Shown here piece after piece: positions 55,501-62,288 of a DNA stretch of 62,288 bases (its first letter is position 1; every line of letters starts with the position of its first letter). The position numbers and the translations under genes are program-made. Below the pieces are notes generated by a model. That model was not told the origin of the DNA. It ran no database searches and was given only the letters and a program-made list of their open reading frames with translations. The DNA lies in NCBI GenBank assembly GCA_017645905.1, contig JAGCNO010000175.1, positions 1-62,288 on the forward strand, in the 5' to 3' direction. The stretch is from Prevotella sp. (GTDB lineage: Bacteria; Bacteroidota; Bacteroidia; Bacteroidales; Bacteroidaceae).

Positions 55501-57055
55501 GCCGCTGGGCGAAATGAACCTTACGGGAGAACTTATCGCCGATGGAGAGATGACTGTCGATGCCCTGAACACTACCTACCGTCTGGAGCATGATACCGTC
55601 TACTTCGTACCTAACGACATACAGTTCCGTGATGCCGTCATCAAAGACCGCGACGGCAATACCGCCACATTGAGCGGAGGCATACACCATGAGTGGCTTT
55701 CGGACTTCACCTTCGACATCGACGTTGAGACCCGCAATGCGCTGGTCTATGACTTCCCTACTTTCGACGACAGTAACATCTGCGGCACCGTCCGCGCCAC
55801 AGGCCATGCCGACATGCACGGACGACCGGGAGAAGTGATTATCAACTGCGACGTCACGCCTCAGGCCGGTTCCACCTTCTCCTACAACGCCGCCAACCCC
55901 GACGCGGTGAGCCGGCAGGAGTTTATTACTTGGGAGGCTGAGCCCTCTAAGTTAGGGGGTTGGGGGGCTGAACAATCGTTAAGATCAGACTCTACTACTG
56001 CTTTGGCTTACAATCATTCTGAACCCCAACCCTCCAACACAGGAGGCTCGAGTGACCTCATTATCAACTTCCTCATCAACGCTAACCCAGACGCCACACT
56101 GCGCCTCCTCATGGATGCCAAGACCGGCGACTACATCACACTCAACGGCGAGGGAACTATCCGCGCCTCGTTCCACGACAAGGGACCCTTCCACATGTTC
56201 GGCACCTATACCGTAAGCCGAGGCACCTACGGCATCACCATCCAGGAAATCATCAAGAAGAACTTCACCTTCCAGCCCGAGGGAACCATCATCTTCGGCG
56301 GCGACCCCTACGATGCTGCACTTAACCTCCAGGCCGTGCATACCGTCAACGGTGTGTCGCTCTCCGACCTCAACATCGGCAGCTCGTTCGCCAGCAACAC
56401 CGTCCGTGTGAACTGTCTGATGAACATCACAGGCACACCGACACAGCCACATGTGGAGTTCGACCTTGAGATGCCCACGGTGAACAGCGAGGAGCAGCAA
56501 ATGATACGCTCACTCATAGCCAGCGAGCAGGAGATGAACCAGCAGGTACTCTACCTTCTGGGCATCGGCCGCTTCTACACACAGGGCGCCAACAACGCTG
56601 ACGCTCAGCAGTATGGACAGACCACGCTCGCCATGCAGTCGTTCCTCTCCGGCACGGTCTCCACACAGATTAACGAGGTGCTCTCGCAGGTCATCAAGAG
56701 CAACGACTGGAATTTCGGCGCCAACATCTCCACTGGCGATGAAGGATGGAACAACGCCGAGTATGAGGGTATGGTCAGCGGCCGTCTGCTGAACAACCGC
56801 CTGCTCATCAACGGACAGTTCGGCTACCGTGACAACGCCACCACAACAACGCCTTCGTTCATCGGCGACTTCGACCTGCAATACCTGCTCAAGCAAAACG
56901 GTAACCTCGCCGTGAAGGTCTACAACCAGACCAACGACCGCTACTTCACCCGCTCCGCCCTTAACACCCAGGGTGTGGGCCTCGTCATGAAGAAAGACTT
57001 CGACGGCCTCAGCGAACTGCTAAGAAGGAAAAAGAAAGTGAGGAGTGAGAGGTGA
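52556..57055 (+). CDS. tamB: TamB/AsmA-like envelope biogenesis protein
   Basis: 1499 residues. An N-terminal membrane anchor (YFTIWSLVALHVVVLLAVQL) leads into AsmA-like repeats ('GTNVTVGRVELGLFNRIIINDVCIPDLQGDTLL'). A very long repetitive beta region follows, closed by the TamB (DUF490) C-terminal domain (VSRGTYGITIQEIIKKNFTFQPEGTI ... VLYLLGIGRFYT). TamB-like proteins bridge inner and outer membranes and move lipid or help outer-membrane protein assembly. Three repeat elements sit in frame: palindromes at 53464 and 54467 (GNLQSPHS and GDLQSPHS), and a paired REP-like element at 55940-56049 that adds about 37 residues. Confidence 0.9.
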   Translation: MKVLKRILYFTIWSLVALHVVVLLAVQLPPVQTWLGSKAGTALSEKLGTNVTVGRVELGLFNRIIINDVCIPDLQGDTLLRASHLSVKASLLPLLKGHIDISSAQLFGAHVRLYQEDSLSAPNWQFVVDAFSTDNDSTEPTPLDLHIGSVIVRHSSVSYDRGDAFTTPGRFNPAHIAINDISAHIMLKSLTPDSLSINLKRLSMHEKSGLSVENLNARIMAGPRAAQLYGLQLQLPHSTLAIDTLEATYALMEGTESDKQNSPQGKANTEDNRRHFLETLRYHANFDGIITPADLTPLIPSVHGNLQSPHSLSALPPLTLSASLSGTANSITLPDLNIFTSDGNLIVKASGILGPQKEWHLDIEQFEAYADMLATLEEAFPVIPDEISRLGNIHLTARAKQLPGGQADGQAAIATTLGDARLLFAIDSNDELSGQFVTDSLHLGRLLANDDLGPIAANITLGGTRQQLEAEAVISQLHFKGHRYSDIKGNCTYKPKGGDVAVHLYAPIMQLHPSGLGLTTERDDAFFSGTVEADVTIEGDIQSIQGHPKSLLDRAQGFVRIDDFTMRTATDSSLCHIDHLELASKNNDGEREIILTSDIANGELLGQFDLASLPNSLARYMESKLPTLPGLTSTSVKGDLQSPHSSNNFNLNLTVWDTQWMKPLLGIPLTLHQPLRLIAAIDDDDQTVNMSGRLPSFNYSGSRYRDCLVSITTLGDSTLCDATLTKMNDDGGQLTLVADIGAANNDILSLLSWRTTPALESDMQWATKGVLNTVTQLYTNANGKPEAKIGVLSSQVMVGDKPWHILPCRLTYSDNRLDVDSFVVRHNGQHLSIDGTASSSHADTLIVDMDGLDIAYIQDLLDFHPVDFSGLLGGKAKGTGVFGNFAAWADIVARDFRFMNGSMGTLLAQVKWNADDKQIDIDAVADEGGPRTVIQGYVSPVREDIDLKIRAEGSNIEFVHTFAESVMRNISGSAYGELELAGPLGEMNLTGELIADGEMTVDALNTTYRLEHDTVYFVPNDIQFRDAVIKDRDGNTATLSGGIHHEWLSDFTFDIDVETRNALVYDFPTFDDSNICGTVRATGHADMHGRPGEVIINCDVTPQAGSTFSYNAANPDAVSRQEFITWEAEPSKLGGWGAEQSLRSDSTTALAYNHSEPQPSNTGGSSDLIINFLINANPDATLRLLMDAKTGDYITLNGEGTIRASFHDKGPFHMFGTYTVSRGTYGITIQEIIKKNFTFQPEGTIIFGGDPYDAALNLQAVHTVNGVSLSDLNIGSSFASNTVRVNCLMNITGTPTQPHVEFDLEMPTVNSEEQQMIRSLIASEQEMNQQVLYLLGIGRFYTQGANNADAQQYGQTTLAMQSFLSGTVSTQINEVLSQVIKSNDWNFGANISTGDEGWNNAEYEGMVSGRLLNNRLLINGQFGYRDNATTTTPSFIGDFDLQYLLKQNGNLAVKVYNQTNDRYFTRSALNTQGVGLVMKKDFDGLSELLRRKKKVRSER
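53464..53482 (+). repeat. In-frame coding palindrome, copy 5
   Basis: CGGGAATT, loop TAC, AATCCCCG (one mismatch). Read as G-N-L-Q-S-P in the TamB-like gene. Confidence 0.75.
54467..54483 (+). repeat. In-frame coding palindrome, copy 6
   Basis: GGTGATT, loop TGC, AATCCCC (one mismatch). Read as G-D-L-Q-S-P in the TamB-like gene. Confidence 0.75.
55940..56049 (+). repeat. Paired REP-like element inside the TamB-like gene
   Basis: Inverted arms at 55940-55971 and 56018-56049, about 24 of 32 positions matching, with shared GTT-GGGTTGGGG blocks. The whole element is in frame and encodes a Ser/Gly/Pro-rich stretch (SKLGGWGAEQSLRSD ...) in an otherwise conserved region. Confidence 0.65.
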
Positions 57056-57110
57056 GGGGTTACCTCCACAAACAAACGACTAAAAAACTAAAAAACCAAA
57101 TATCCAACCT

Positions 57111-58055
57111 ATGGAGAAACATAATTTCGTAACCATCGCCGGGCTGACCCGCGAGAAAATCCTTTACATGATAGAGCTGGCACAGGAGTTTGAGCGCCAC
57201 CCTAACCGTGAACTGCTGAAGGGAAAGGTGGTGGCGACCCTGTTCTTCGAGCCGAGTACCAGGACCAGACTGAGCTTCGAGACGGCTGCCAACCGTTTGG
57301 GAGCGAGGGTGATAGGCTTTGCCGACCCAAAGGTGACCAGCGGTACGAAGGGAGAGACGCTGAAGGACACCATCCTCATGGTGGCCAATTATGCCGACGT
57401 CATCGTGATGCGCCACTTCATCGAGGGCGCTGCTCAGTATGCCTCGGAAATTTCGCCCGTACCCATCGTCAATGCCGGTGATGGAGCCCACCAGCACCCC
57501 TCGCAATGCATGCTCGACCTCTACAGCATCTACAAGACGCAGGGCACGCTCGACAACCTTAATATATATATGGTGGGCGACCTGAAGTATGGCCGTACGG
57601 TGCACTCCCTGCTCATGGCCATGCGCCACTTCAACCCGACGTTCCACTTCGTGGCTCCCAAGGAGCTGGCCATGCCCAAGGAGTATAAGCTCTACTGCGA
57701 CGAACACGGCATTCGCTATCAGGAGCACACGGCGTTCAACGAGAAGGTCATACAGGACGCCGACATCGTCTACATGACACGTGTCCAGAAGGAACGTTTC
57801 TCAGACCTCATGGAGTATGAGCGGGTGAAGAACGTCTACATCCTAAACAACGACACGCTGCGGCTGGCCAAGCCCAACATGAAGATACTCCATCCCCTGC
57901 CCCGTGTGAACGAGATTGCCTACGAGGTGGACGACAACCCCCACGCCTACTACATCCAGCAGGCGGCCAACGGACTCTTCGCCCGTGAGGCCATCTTTGC
58001 CGATGTGCTCGGCATCAGTCTCGACGAGGTCAAGGCTGACTGCACCATTCTATAA
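57111..58055 (+). CDS. pyrB: Aspartate carbamoyltransferase, catalytic subunit
   Basis: 314 residues. Catalyses carbamoyl phosphate plus aspartate to carbamoyl-aspartate, the second step of pyrimidine synthesis. Carbamoyl-phosphate motif [12 protein letters not shown] (residues 47-58), HQHPSQ in the middle, and HPLPRVNEI near the C-terminus. In many Bacteroidales the regulatory gene pyrI follows directly. Here the next 210 nt are a repeat array and then an efflux gene, so pyrI is missing from its usual place. Upstream is a short AT-rich, simple-repeat spacer (ACTAAAAA units) after the TamB-like gene. Confidence 0.97.
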   Translation: MEKHNFVTIAGLTREKILYMIELAQEFERHPNRELLKGKVVATLFFEPSTRTRLSFETAANRLGARVIGFADPKVTSGTKGETLKDTILMVANYADVIVMRHFIEGAAQYASEISPVPIVNAGDGAHQHPSQCMLDLYSIYKTQGTLDNLNIYMVGDLKYGRTVHSLLMAMRHFNPTFHFVAPKELAMPKEYKLYCDEHGIRYQEHTAFNEKVIQDADIVYMTRVQKERFSDLMEYERVKNVYILNNDTLRLAKPNMKILHPLPRVNEIAYEVDDNPHAYYIQQAANGLFAREAIFADVLGISLDEVKADCTIL

Positions 58056-58100
58056 TTCCAAAACAATCATAAAAATGCTCTCAAAGTTTGAGCCGATCAA

Positions 58101-58232
58101 GCTCATAGAAAGCGCTCGGCGACGAAGGAGACGCTTGCGTAATGAAATGGAGCAAGAACTATCTTTTCTCATAGAAAGAACGGCTTTTTCTCATAGAAAG
58201 AACTATCTTTTCTCATAGAAAAAACGGATTAT
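58101..58232 (+). repeat. 22-bp-period tandem array (6 units) with the same 44-bp block
   Basis: Six periods, starting 45 nt after the pyrB stop. The first unit is split by the 44-nt block (58113-58156), identical to the block at 2117-2160 and at the same place in the unit. Second halves alternate AACTATCTTT and AACGGCTTTT. The rest of the gap to 58268 shows nothing else. Confidence 0.9.
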
Positions 58233-58268
58233 TCCAGAAAACCACTTTAACACCTTTATTTTATTTAG

Positions 58269-59288
58269 ATGAAGAGAACCATTATTATGCTGCTGGCAAC
58301 TCTGCTCATGGTCAGCTGCACAGAGAAACAGGAAGAGAAGACGAAAGCTCCCACCAGGGTCACGACCGAAGTAGTGGCGGCTGCCACAGGCCTTGGCGGA
58401 CAGTCCTATGTGGGCATCGTTGAGGAGCGCGAAGCCACTGCCGTGAGCTTCACCGGCATGGGTGTGGTGAAGCGCGTACTGGTCAGCGAAGGTCAGGCCG
58501 TAAGCCGCGGACAGCTCATTGCCGAGATGGACGGTACCCAGGCCCGCAACGCCCTTAGTGCGGCAGAGGCTCAGATGACCCAGGCCGACGATGCGCTGAA
58601 GCGATACGGCATGCTCCACGATAACGGTTCTCTGCCCGAAGTGAAGTGGGTGGAGATACAGAGCAAGGTGGCACAGGCTAAGGCTCAGCTGGAGATGGCC
58701 AAGAAGAACGTGGCCGACACACGGCTGACGGCCCCCGTGAGCGGCATCATCGGGAAGAAATTCCTGGGAGCCGGAGAGACCGCCATGCCCTCACAGTCGG
58801 TGGTGAGCATCCTCGACATCAGTTCTGTGAAGGTGAAGGTAGCCGTGCCAGAAGTGGAGATTGGAGGTATCGGAACGCACTCCCCGACGGAAATCAAAGT
58901 GGATGCTATCGGCGGCATCTTCAATGGAGGCCTGATAGAGAAAGGTGTGGTGGCCGATGCTTTGACCCACACTTACGACATACGCATCAACGTGGCGAAC
59001 AGCAATCGCCGGCTGCTGCCAGGCATGGTGGCCTCCGTGAAGTTTACCGAAGAGTCGCCACAAGCAACGGGACATCTGTCGCTGCCCGTCACGGCAATTC
59101 AGAAGAAGGTCGGCGGCTCACTCTTCGTGTGGACAATTGACAACAACAACCTGGCACACCGCACGACGGTGACCATAGGACATACCGTGGGCAACAGGCT
59201 AACCATCACCTCTGGGCTGGAAAGCGGACAGAGAGTGGTCACGGAGGGTTACCTCAAACTCAGCGAAGGCACTCAGGTGGTTTATTAG
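58269..59288 (+). CDS. RND efflux periplasmic adaptor lipoprotein
   Basis: 339 residues. Lipoprotein signal with lipobox LLMVSC (Cys17). Membrane fusion protein layout: first half-lipoyl VSFTGMGVVKRVLVSEGQAVSRGQLIAEMD, an alpha-hairpin ('AAEAQMTQADDALKRYGML'), second half-lipoyl TRLTAPVSGIIGKKFLGAGE, then beta-barrel and proximal domains ending VTEGYLKLSEGTQVVY. It links an inner-membrane RND pump to an outer-membrane channel. The pump gene follows after a paired repeat element; no TolC gene is in view. Confidence 0.94.
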   Translation: MKRTIIMLLATLLMVSCTEKQEEKTKAPTRVTTEVVAAATGLGGQSYVGIVEEREATAVSFTGMGVVKRVLVSEGQAVSRGQLIAEMDGTQARNALSAAEAQMTQADDALKRYGMLHDNGSLPEVKWVEIQSKVAQAKAQLEMAKKNVADTRLTAPVSGIIGKKFLGAGETAMPSQSVVSILDISSVKVKVAVPEVEIGGIGTHSPTEIKVDAIGGIFNGGLIEKGVVADALTHTYDIRINVANSNRRLLPGMVASVKFTEESPQATGHLSLPVTAIQKKVGGSLFVWTIDNNNLAHRTTVTIGHTVGNRLTITSGLESGQRVVTEGYLKLSEGTQVVY

Positions 59289-59409
59289 TCCCCTAAGTAG
59301 GGGGTTGTGGGTCTTACCAAGACTCAAAACGAATACATGAATAATGGAAAAGGACAATAACATAAAAGTAGGTCAATCAGGCCCTCAACTCCCTAAATCA
59401 GGGGGCTTA
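59285..59409. repeat. Paired REP-like element spanning the adaptor-pump junction
   Basis: Inverted arms at 59285-59311 (includes the adaptor stop codon) and 59382-59409 (inside the pump gene, encoding GPQLPKSGGL). Shared core CCCCTAA...TAGGGGGTTG. Confidence 0.68.
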
Positions 59410-62288
59410 GGATACTGGCTCCAGTGGCCGCTGGAGCACTATTCCATAACGCTGCTCATCGTTGGACTGTTCTTTGTCTTCGGCATCTACGGCATTTACA
59501 TCATGCCCAAGGACGAGTTCCCCCACGCCACGATACGTCAGGGAGTGGTGGTAGCGGTCTATCCCGGTGCTACCAGCGAGGAGGTGGAACAGCAGGTGGC
59601 ACGTCCACTGGAGCGCTACCTCTTCACCTATGGCGAGGTTAACCGTACCAAGACGACGACCACATCGCAGAACGGCATGTGCATCACAATGGTGAAGCTC
59701 AATGACGACGTGAACAACAAGGACGAGGTGTGGTCGAAAATCAAGCACGGCATCAATGCCTTCAAGAGCAGCCTTCCTATGGGCGTGCTGGCCATCGTGG
59801 TAAACGACGACTTCGGCAATACCTCGGCGCTGCTCGTGGCCATCGAGAGCGGCGAGCGCAGCTATCGGGAGCTGAAGAAATACAGCGACGACCTCTCCGA
59901 CCGGCTGCGACGCATTCCCTCGGTGGCCAACGTCAAGATGTTCGGTGTGCAGAAAGAGCAGATTTCGCTATACATAGACCGACAGCGCATGCAGGCCTAC
60001 GGCATTGGCCAGCAGATGCTCTTCAGCCGTCTGCAGGCACAGGGTGTCACCACCATGAGCGGCAGTCTGAGCGACGACGACCAGAACATCCCCATCTACA
60101 TAGAGCCTACAGAGAACTCTGAGGAGGAGATTGCCAACCAGATTATCTTTAGCGACCCCGTCAGCGGCAAGGTGGCCCGAGTGAGAGACGTGGCCCGCGT
60201 GGTTCGAGAGTATGAGCCTCGTGCCAGCCGAATAGAGCAGGACGGCCATCCCTGCGTGCTGCTGTCGATGGAGATGACGCCGGGCAACAACGTGGTGCTC
60301 TATGGCCAAGAGGTGGAGAAAGTGCTCCAGGACTTCGCTGCCGAGGAGCTGCCTGCCGACGTTCACGTCACCCGCATTGCCGACAAGCCCAAGGTGGTGA
60401 ACCTGAGCGTGACGAACTTCCTGCGCGACCTCATCATCGCCATGATTATCATCATCCTCGTCATGATGGTGCTCTTCCCGTTGCGGTCGGCCATCGTGGC
60501 GGCCATCACCATCCCGCTGAGCACTTTCGTCTCGGTGGCCATCATGTACATGCTGGGCATTGAACTCAACATCGTCACCCTGGCAGCACTCATTGTCGTG
60601 CTGGGAATGATTGTGGACAACAGCATCGTGGTCATTGACGGGTATCTGGAATATTTGGGCAAGGGGTTCAAGCCCCAGGACGCCGCCATAGAGTCGGCCC
60701 GGCAGTACTTCATGCCGATGATGCTGGCCACGATATGTATTTGCGCCATCTTCTACCCCTTCCTCATCACCATGAAGGGCATGTTCCTCGACTGTCTGGA
60801 GGACTTCCCCATCACCATCACCATCAACCTCATGGTGTCGCTCTTCCTGGCCGTGACCGTCATTCCCTTCCTCGAGATGCTCATCATCAAGCCCGGCAAA
60901 GTAAAGACCGACGGCAACGCCATTACCCGATGGGTGCAGCGTACCTACGACCGTGTGCTTGACTGGACATTCCGCCATCCCTGGGCTACTATTGTGGGAG
61001 GCATCGCCTTGATTCTGCTCTCCACCCTCATCGTTCCTACCCTGAAGGTGAGGCTCTTCCCTTACGCCGACCGTGACCAGTTTGCCGTAGAGATTTATCT
61101 CCCCGAAGGCCGGGGACTGGCAGAGACCACAGCCGTGGCCGACTCCGTCCGACTGACGCTGGCAAAGGACGAGCGCATCACAGGCATCACCAGTTTCATA
61201 GGCTGTGCCTCGCCTCGCTTCATGGATGCCTACGCTCCGCAGATAGCTGGACAGAACTATGCGCAGTTTATCGTCAACACCACCTCGGAGTCAGCTACCC
61301 TCGACCTCCTCGCCGACTATCAGCCCAAGCTGAGCGAGGCCTTCCCTGGAGCCTACGTCAAGTTCAAACGCCTGGACTATCTCGAGGTGCCTGAGCTAGA
61401 ATACCGCTTCTATGGCGAAGACCTCGACTCCCTGCACATCGTGGCAGAGCGGATGATGGAGCGCATGCGCCAGATGCCTGAGCTGGAGTGGGTACACACC
61501 GACTATTTCCAGCCGTCGCCCATCATTGACGTGGAGCTCGACCCCGTCACCTCGACACAGCTGGGCATCACCCGTACCACGGCACAGCTGGCGCTGAGTG
61601 CCTCGACTGGCGACCTCCGTGTGGGTCAGATGTGGGAGGGCGACTATGAGCTGCCCATCATCGTGAAAGACCCTGCCGATATGACCTTCAGCGACATAGA
61701 GAATCTGGGCATTGCCACGCCGGCATCGGTAGTCTCGGCAAGCCTCTCCACAGCCATACCACAGGCCGCCATTCTCAACACGCAAATCTCAACACTGAAC
61801 AATATTCTCTCGCCCACCATCACCGTGCCGCTGAGACATATTGCCACCGTGCAGCCCAAGTGGAGCGAGAGCCGCATCATCCATCGCGGCGGACAGCGGT
61901 GCATCACCGTCACGGCCCACTTCGCCCAAGGTGTGTTCACCTCGCCTGTGGAGTACCGTCTGAAGGAAATCATGGAGAACGAGCTTGAGCTTCCCCAAGG
62001 TGTTCGCACCGAGGTGGGCGGCGAGATTGAATATGGTGACGAGGCCCTGCCCCAAATCTTCGGTGGCATCACCATCGCCATGATCATCGTGTTATTCTTC
62101 CTGCTCTTCAACTTCAAGAAATACGGCATCACCCTGGTCTGCATGGCTGCCCTGGCGCTGATGACTCCAGGAGCACTCATCGGACTCGGACTCATGGACC
62201 GTGCCCTTGGCCTGACCTCTATCTTCGGCCTCATCACCCTCATGGGAATGATTATGCGAAATGAAATCCTCATCTTCGAGCATGCCAA
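59344..62288 (+). CDS. RND efflux pump permease, 3' end outside the window
   Basis: The frame from the ATG at 59344 stays open to the last base (981 codons). Typical RND pump: first helix 'SITLLIVGLFFVFGIYGIYIMPKDEFP', a periplasmic PN/PC region starting VVVAVYPGATSEEVEQQV, helices 2-6 with 'IVVLGMIVDNSIVVIDGYLEYL' (the Asp that carries protons lies here), the second porter loop, and the C-terminal helices 'LTSIFGLITLMGMIMRNEILIFEH'. About 40-60 residues are missing. Codons about 13-22 come from a REP-like arm and extend the cytoplasmic N-terminus. Confidence 0.93.
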   Translation, partial: MEKDNNIKVGQSGPQLPKSGGLGYWLQWPLEHYSITLLIVGLFFVFGIYGIYIMPKDEFPHATIRQGVVVAVYPGATSEEVEQQVARPLERYLFTYGEVNRTKTTTTSQNGMCITMVKLNDDVNNKDEVWSKIKHGINAFKSSLPMGVLAIVVNDDFGNTSALLVAIESGERSYRELKKYSDDLSDRLRRIPSVANVKMFGVQKEQISLYIDRQRMQAYGIGQQMLFSRLQAQGVTTMSGSLSDDDQNIPIYIEPTENSEEEIANQIIFSDPVSGKVARVRDVARVVREYEPRASRIEQDGHPCVLLSMEMTPGNNVVLYGQEVEKVLQDFAAEELPADVHVTRIADKPKVVNLSVTNFLRDLIIAMIIIILVMMVLFPLRSAIVAAITIPLSTFVSVAIMYMLGIELNIVTLAALIVVLGMIVDNSIVVIDGYLEYLGKGFKPQDAAIESARQYFMPMMLATICICAIFYPFLITMKGMFLDCLEDFPITITINLMVSLFLAVTVIPFLEMLIIKPGKVKTDGNAITRWVQRTYDRVLDWTFRHPWATIVGGIALILLSTLIVPTLKVRLFPYADRDQFAVEIYLPEGRGLAETTAVADSVRLTLAKDERITGITSFIGCASPRFMDAYAPQIAGQNYAQFIVNTTSESATLDLLADYQPKLSEAFPGAYVKFKRLDYLEVPELEYRFYGEDLDSLHIVAERMMERMRQMPELEWVHTDYFQPSPIIDVELDPVTSTQLGITRTTAQLALSASTGDLRVGQMWEGDYELPIIVKDPADMTFSDIENLGIATPASVVSASLSTAIPQAAILNTQISTLNNILSPTITVPLRHIATVQPKWSESRIIHRGGQRCITVTAHFAQGVFTSPVEYRLKEIMENELELPQGVRTEVGGEIEYGDEALPQIFGGITIAMIIVLFFLLFNFKKYGITLVCMAALALMTPGALIGLGLMDRALGLTSIFGLITLMGMIMRNEILIFEHA

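Noticed and set aside
58075-58218. 47-codon plus-strand frame after pyrB (Arg-rich)
   Set aside because: Most of it is the 44-bp block and 22-bp units; the matching block at 2117 is not read the same way. Low support as a gene.

Overview
The window reads as a chromosomal segment of a Prevotella-like member of the Bacteroidales. The evidence is: many promoters of the Bacteroidetes type (a -33 TTTG and a -7 TAnnTTTG, usually 19-20 nt apart); a serine palmitoyltransferase for sphingolipids; a BspA-type leucine-rich-repeat surface protein; a DUF4301 protein; a CotH protein; dockerin-like tails on secreted beta-helix proteins; and a Prevotella-type C-terminal tail on a large secreted protein. No rRNA, transposase, integrase or phage structural gene is visible.

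Layout. 1-9.3 kb: end of a BspA-like LRR gene, two small lipoproteins, an EamA transporter, the GTPase Der, then an AT-rich stretch with a phosphodiester-glycosidase-like protein, a lipoprotein and a large RDD membrane protein. 9.4-20.4 kb: ilvD, two large secreted proteins (one a Cthe_2159-type beta-helix with an N-terminal dockerin pair), an OprO/P-type porin and a sodium:solute symporter. 20.4-26.6 kb: a defence-like island. It has a promoter, a roughly 280-nt leader with two mutually exclusive hairpins (one covers the start codon), a SAM-binding methylase subunit, an Eco57I-like adenine methylase with an AT-rich specificity region, a PIN toxin-antitoxin pair and a GIY-YIG/DExH helicase. 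26.6-31.2 kb: queH, a dockerin-tailed beta-helix protein, an ABC-F ATPase and Maf. 31.6-42.3 kb: a TonB-dependent receptor, ClpC, CotH, galE, and a divergent serine palmitoyltransferase / lipid kinase pair. 42.1-49.4 kb: an RluA-family enzyme, serS, an Mrr-type nuclease, DUF4301, an M15 peptidase and two tRNAs (Thr-CGT, Gly-CCC). 49.4-62.3 kb: a flippase plus glycosyltransferase, a TamB-like protein, pyrB, and an RND efflux adaptor and permease, the permease running off the window.

The most unusual content is repetitive DNA that the genes do not explain. (1) Seven intergenic arrays share an exact 22-bp period. (2) Six short palindromes sit inside coding sequence, all read in the same frame and adding a G-[DN]-[YCL]-[KQ]-S-like segment; the Maf case clearly interrupts a conserved block. 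(3) Paired GC-rich REP-like elements form REPIN- or MITE-like units, some inside genes. (4) Degenerate 7-bp microsatellites fill many gaps and in one case lie inside a lipoprotein signal-peptide region, where unit gain or loss would switch the frame. Together with the two-state methylase leader these are the best candidates for undescribed biology here. All assignments come from reading the sequence; no database search was run.
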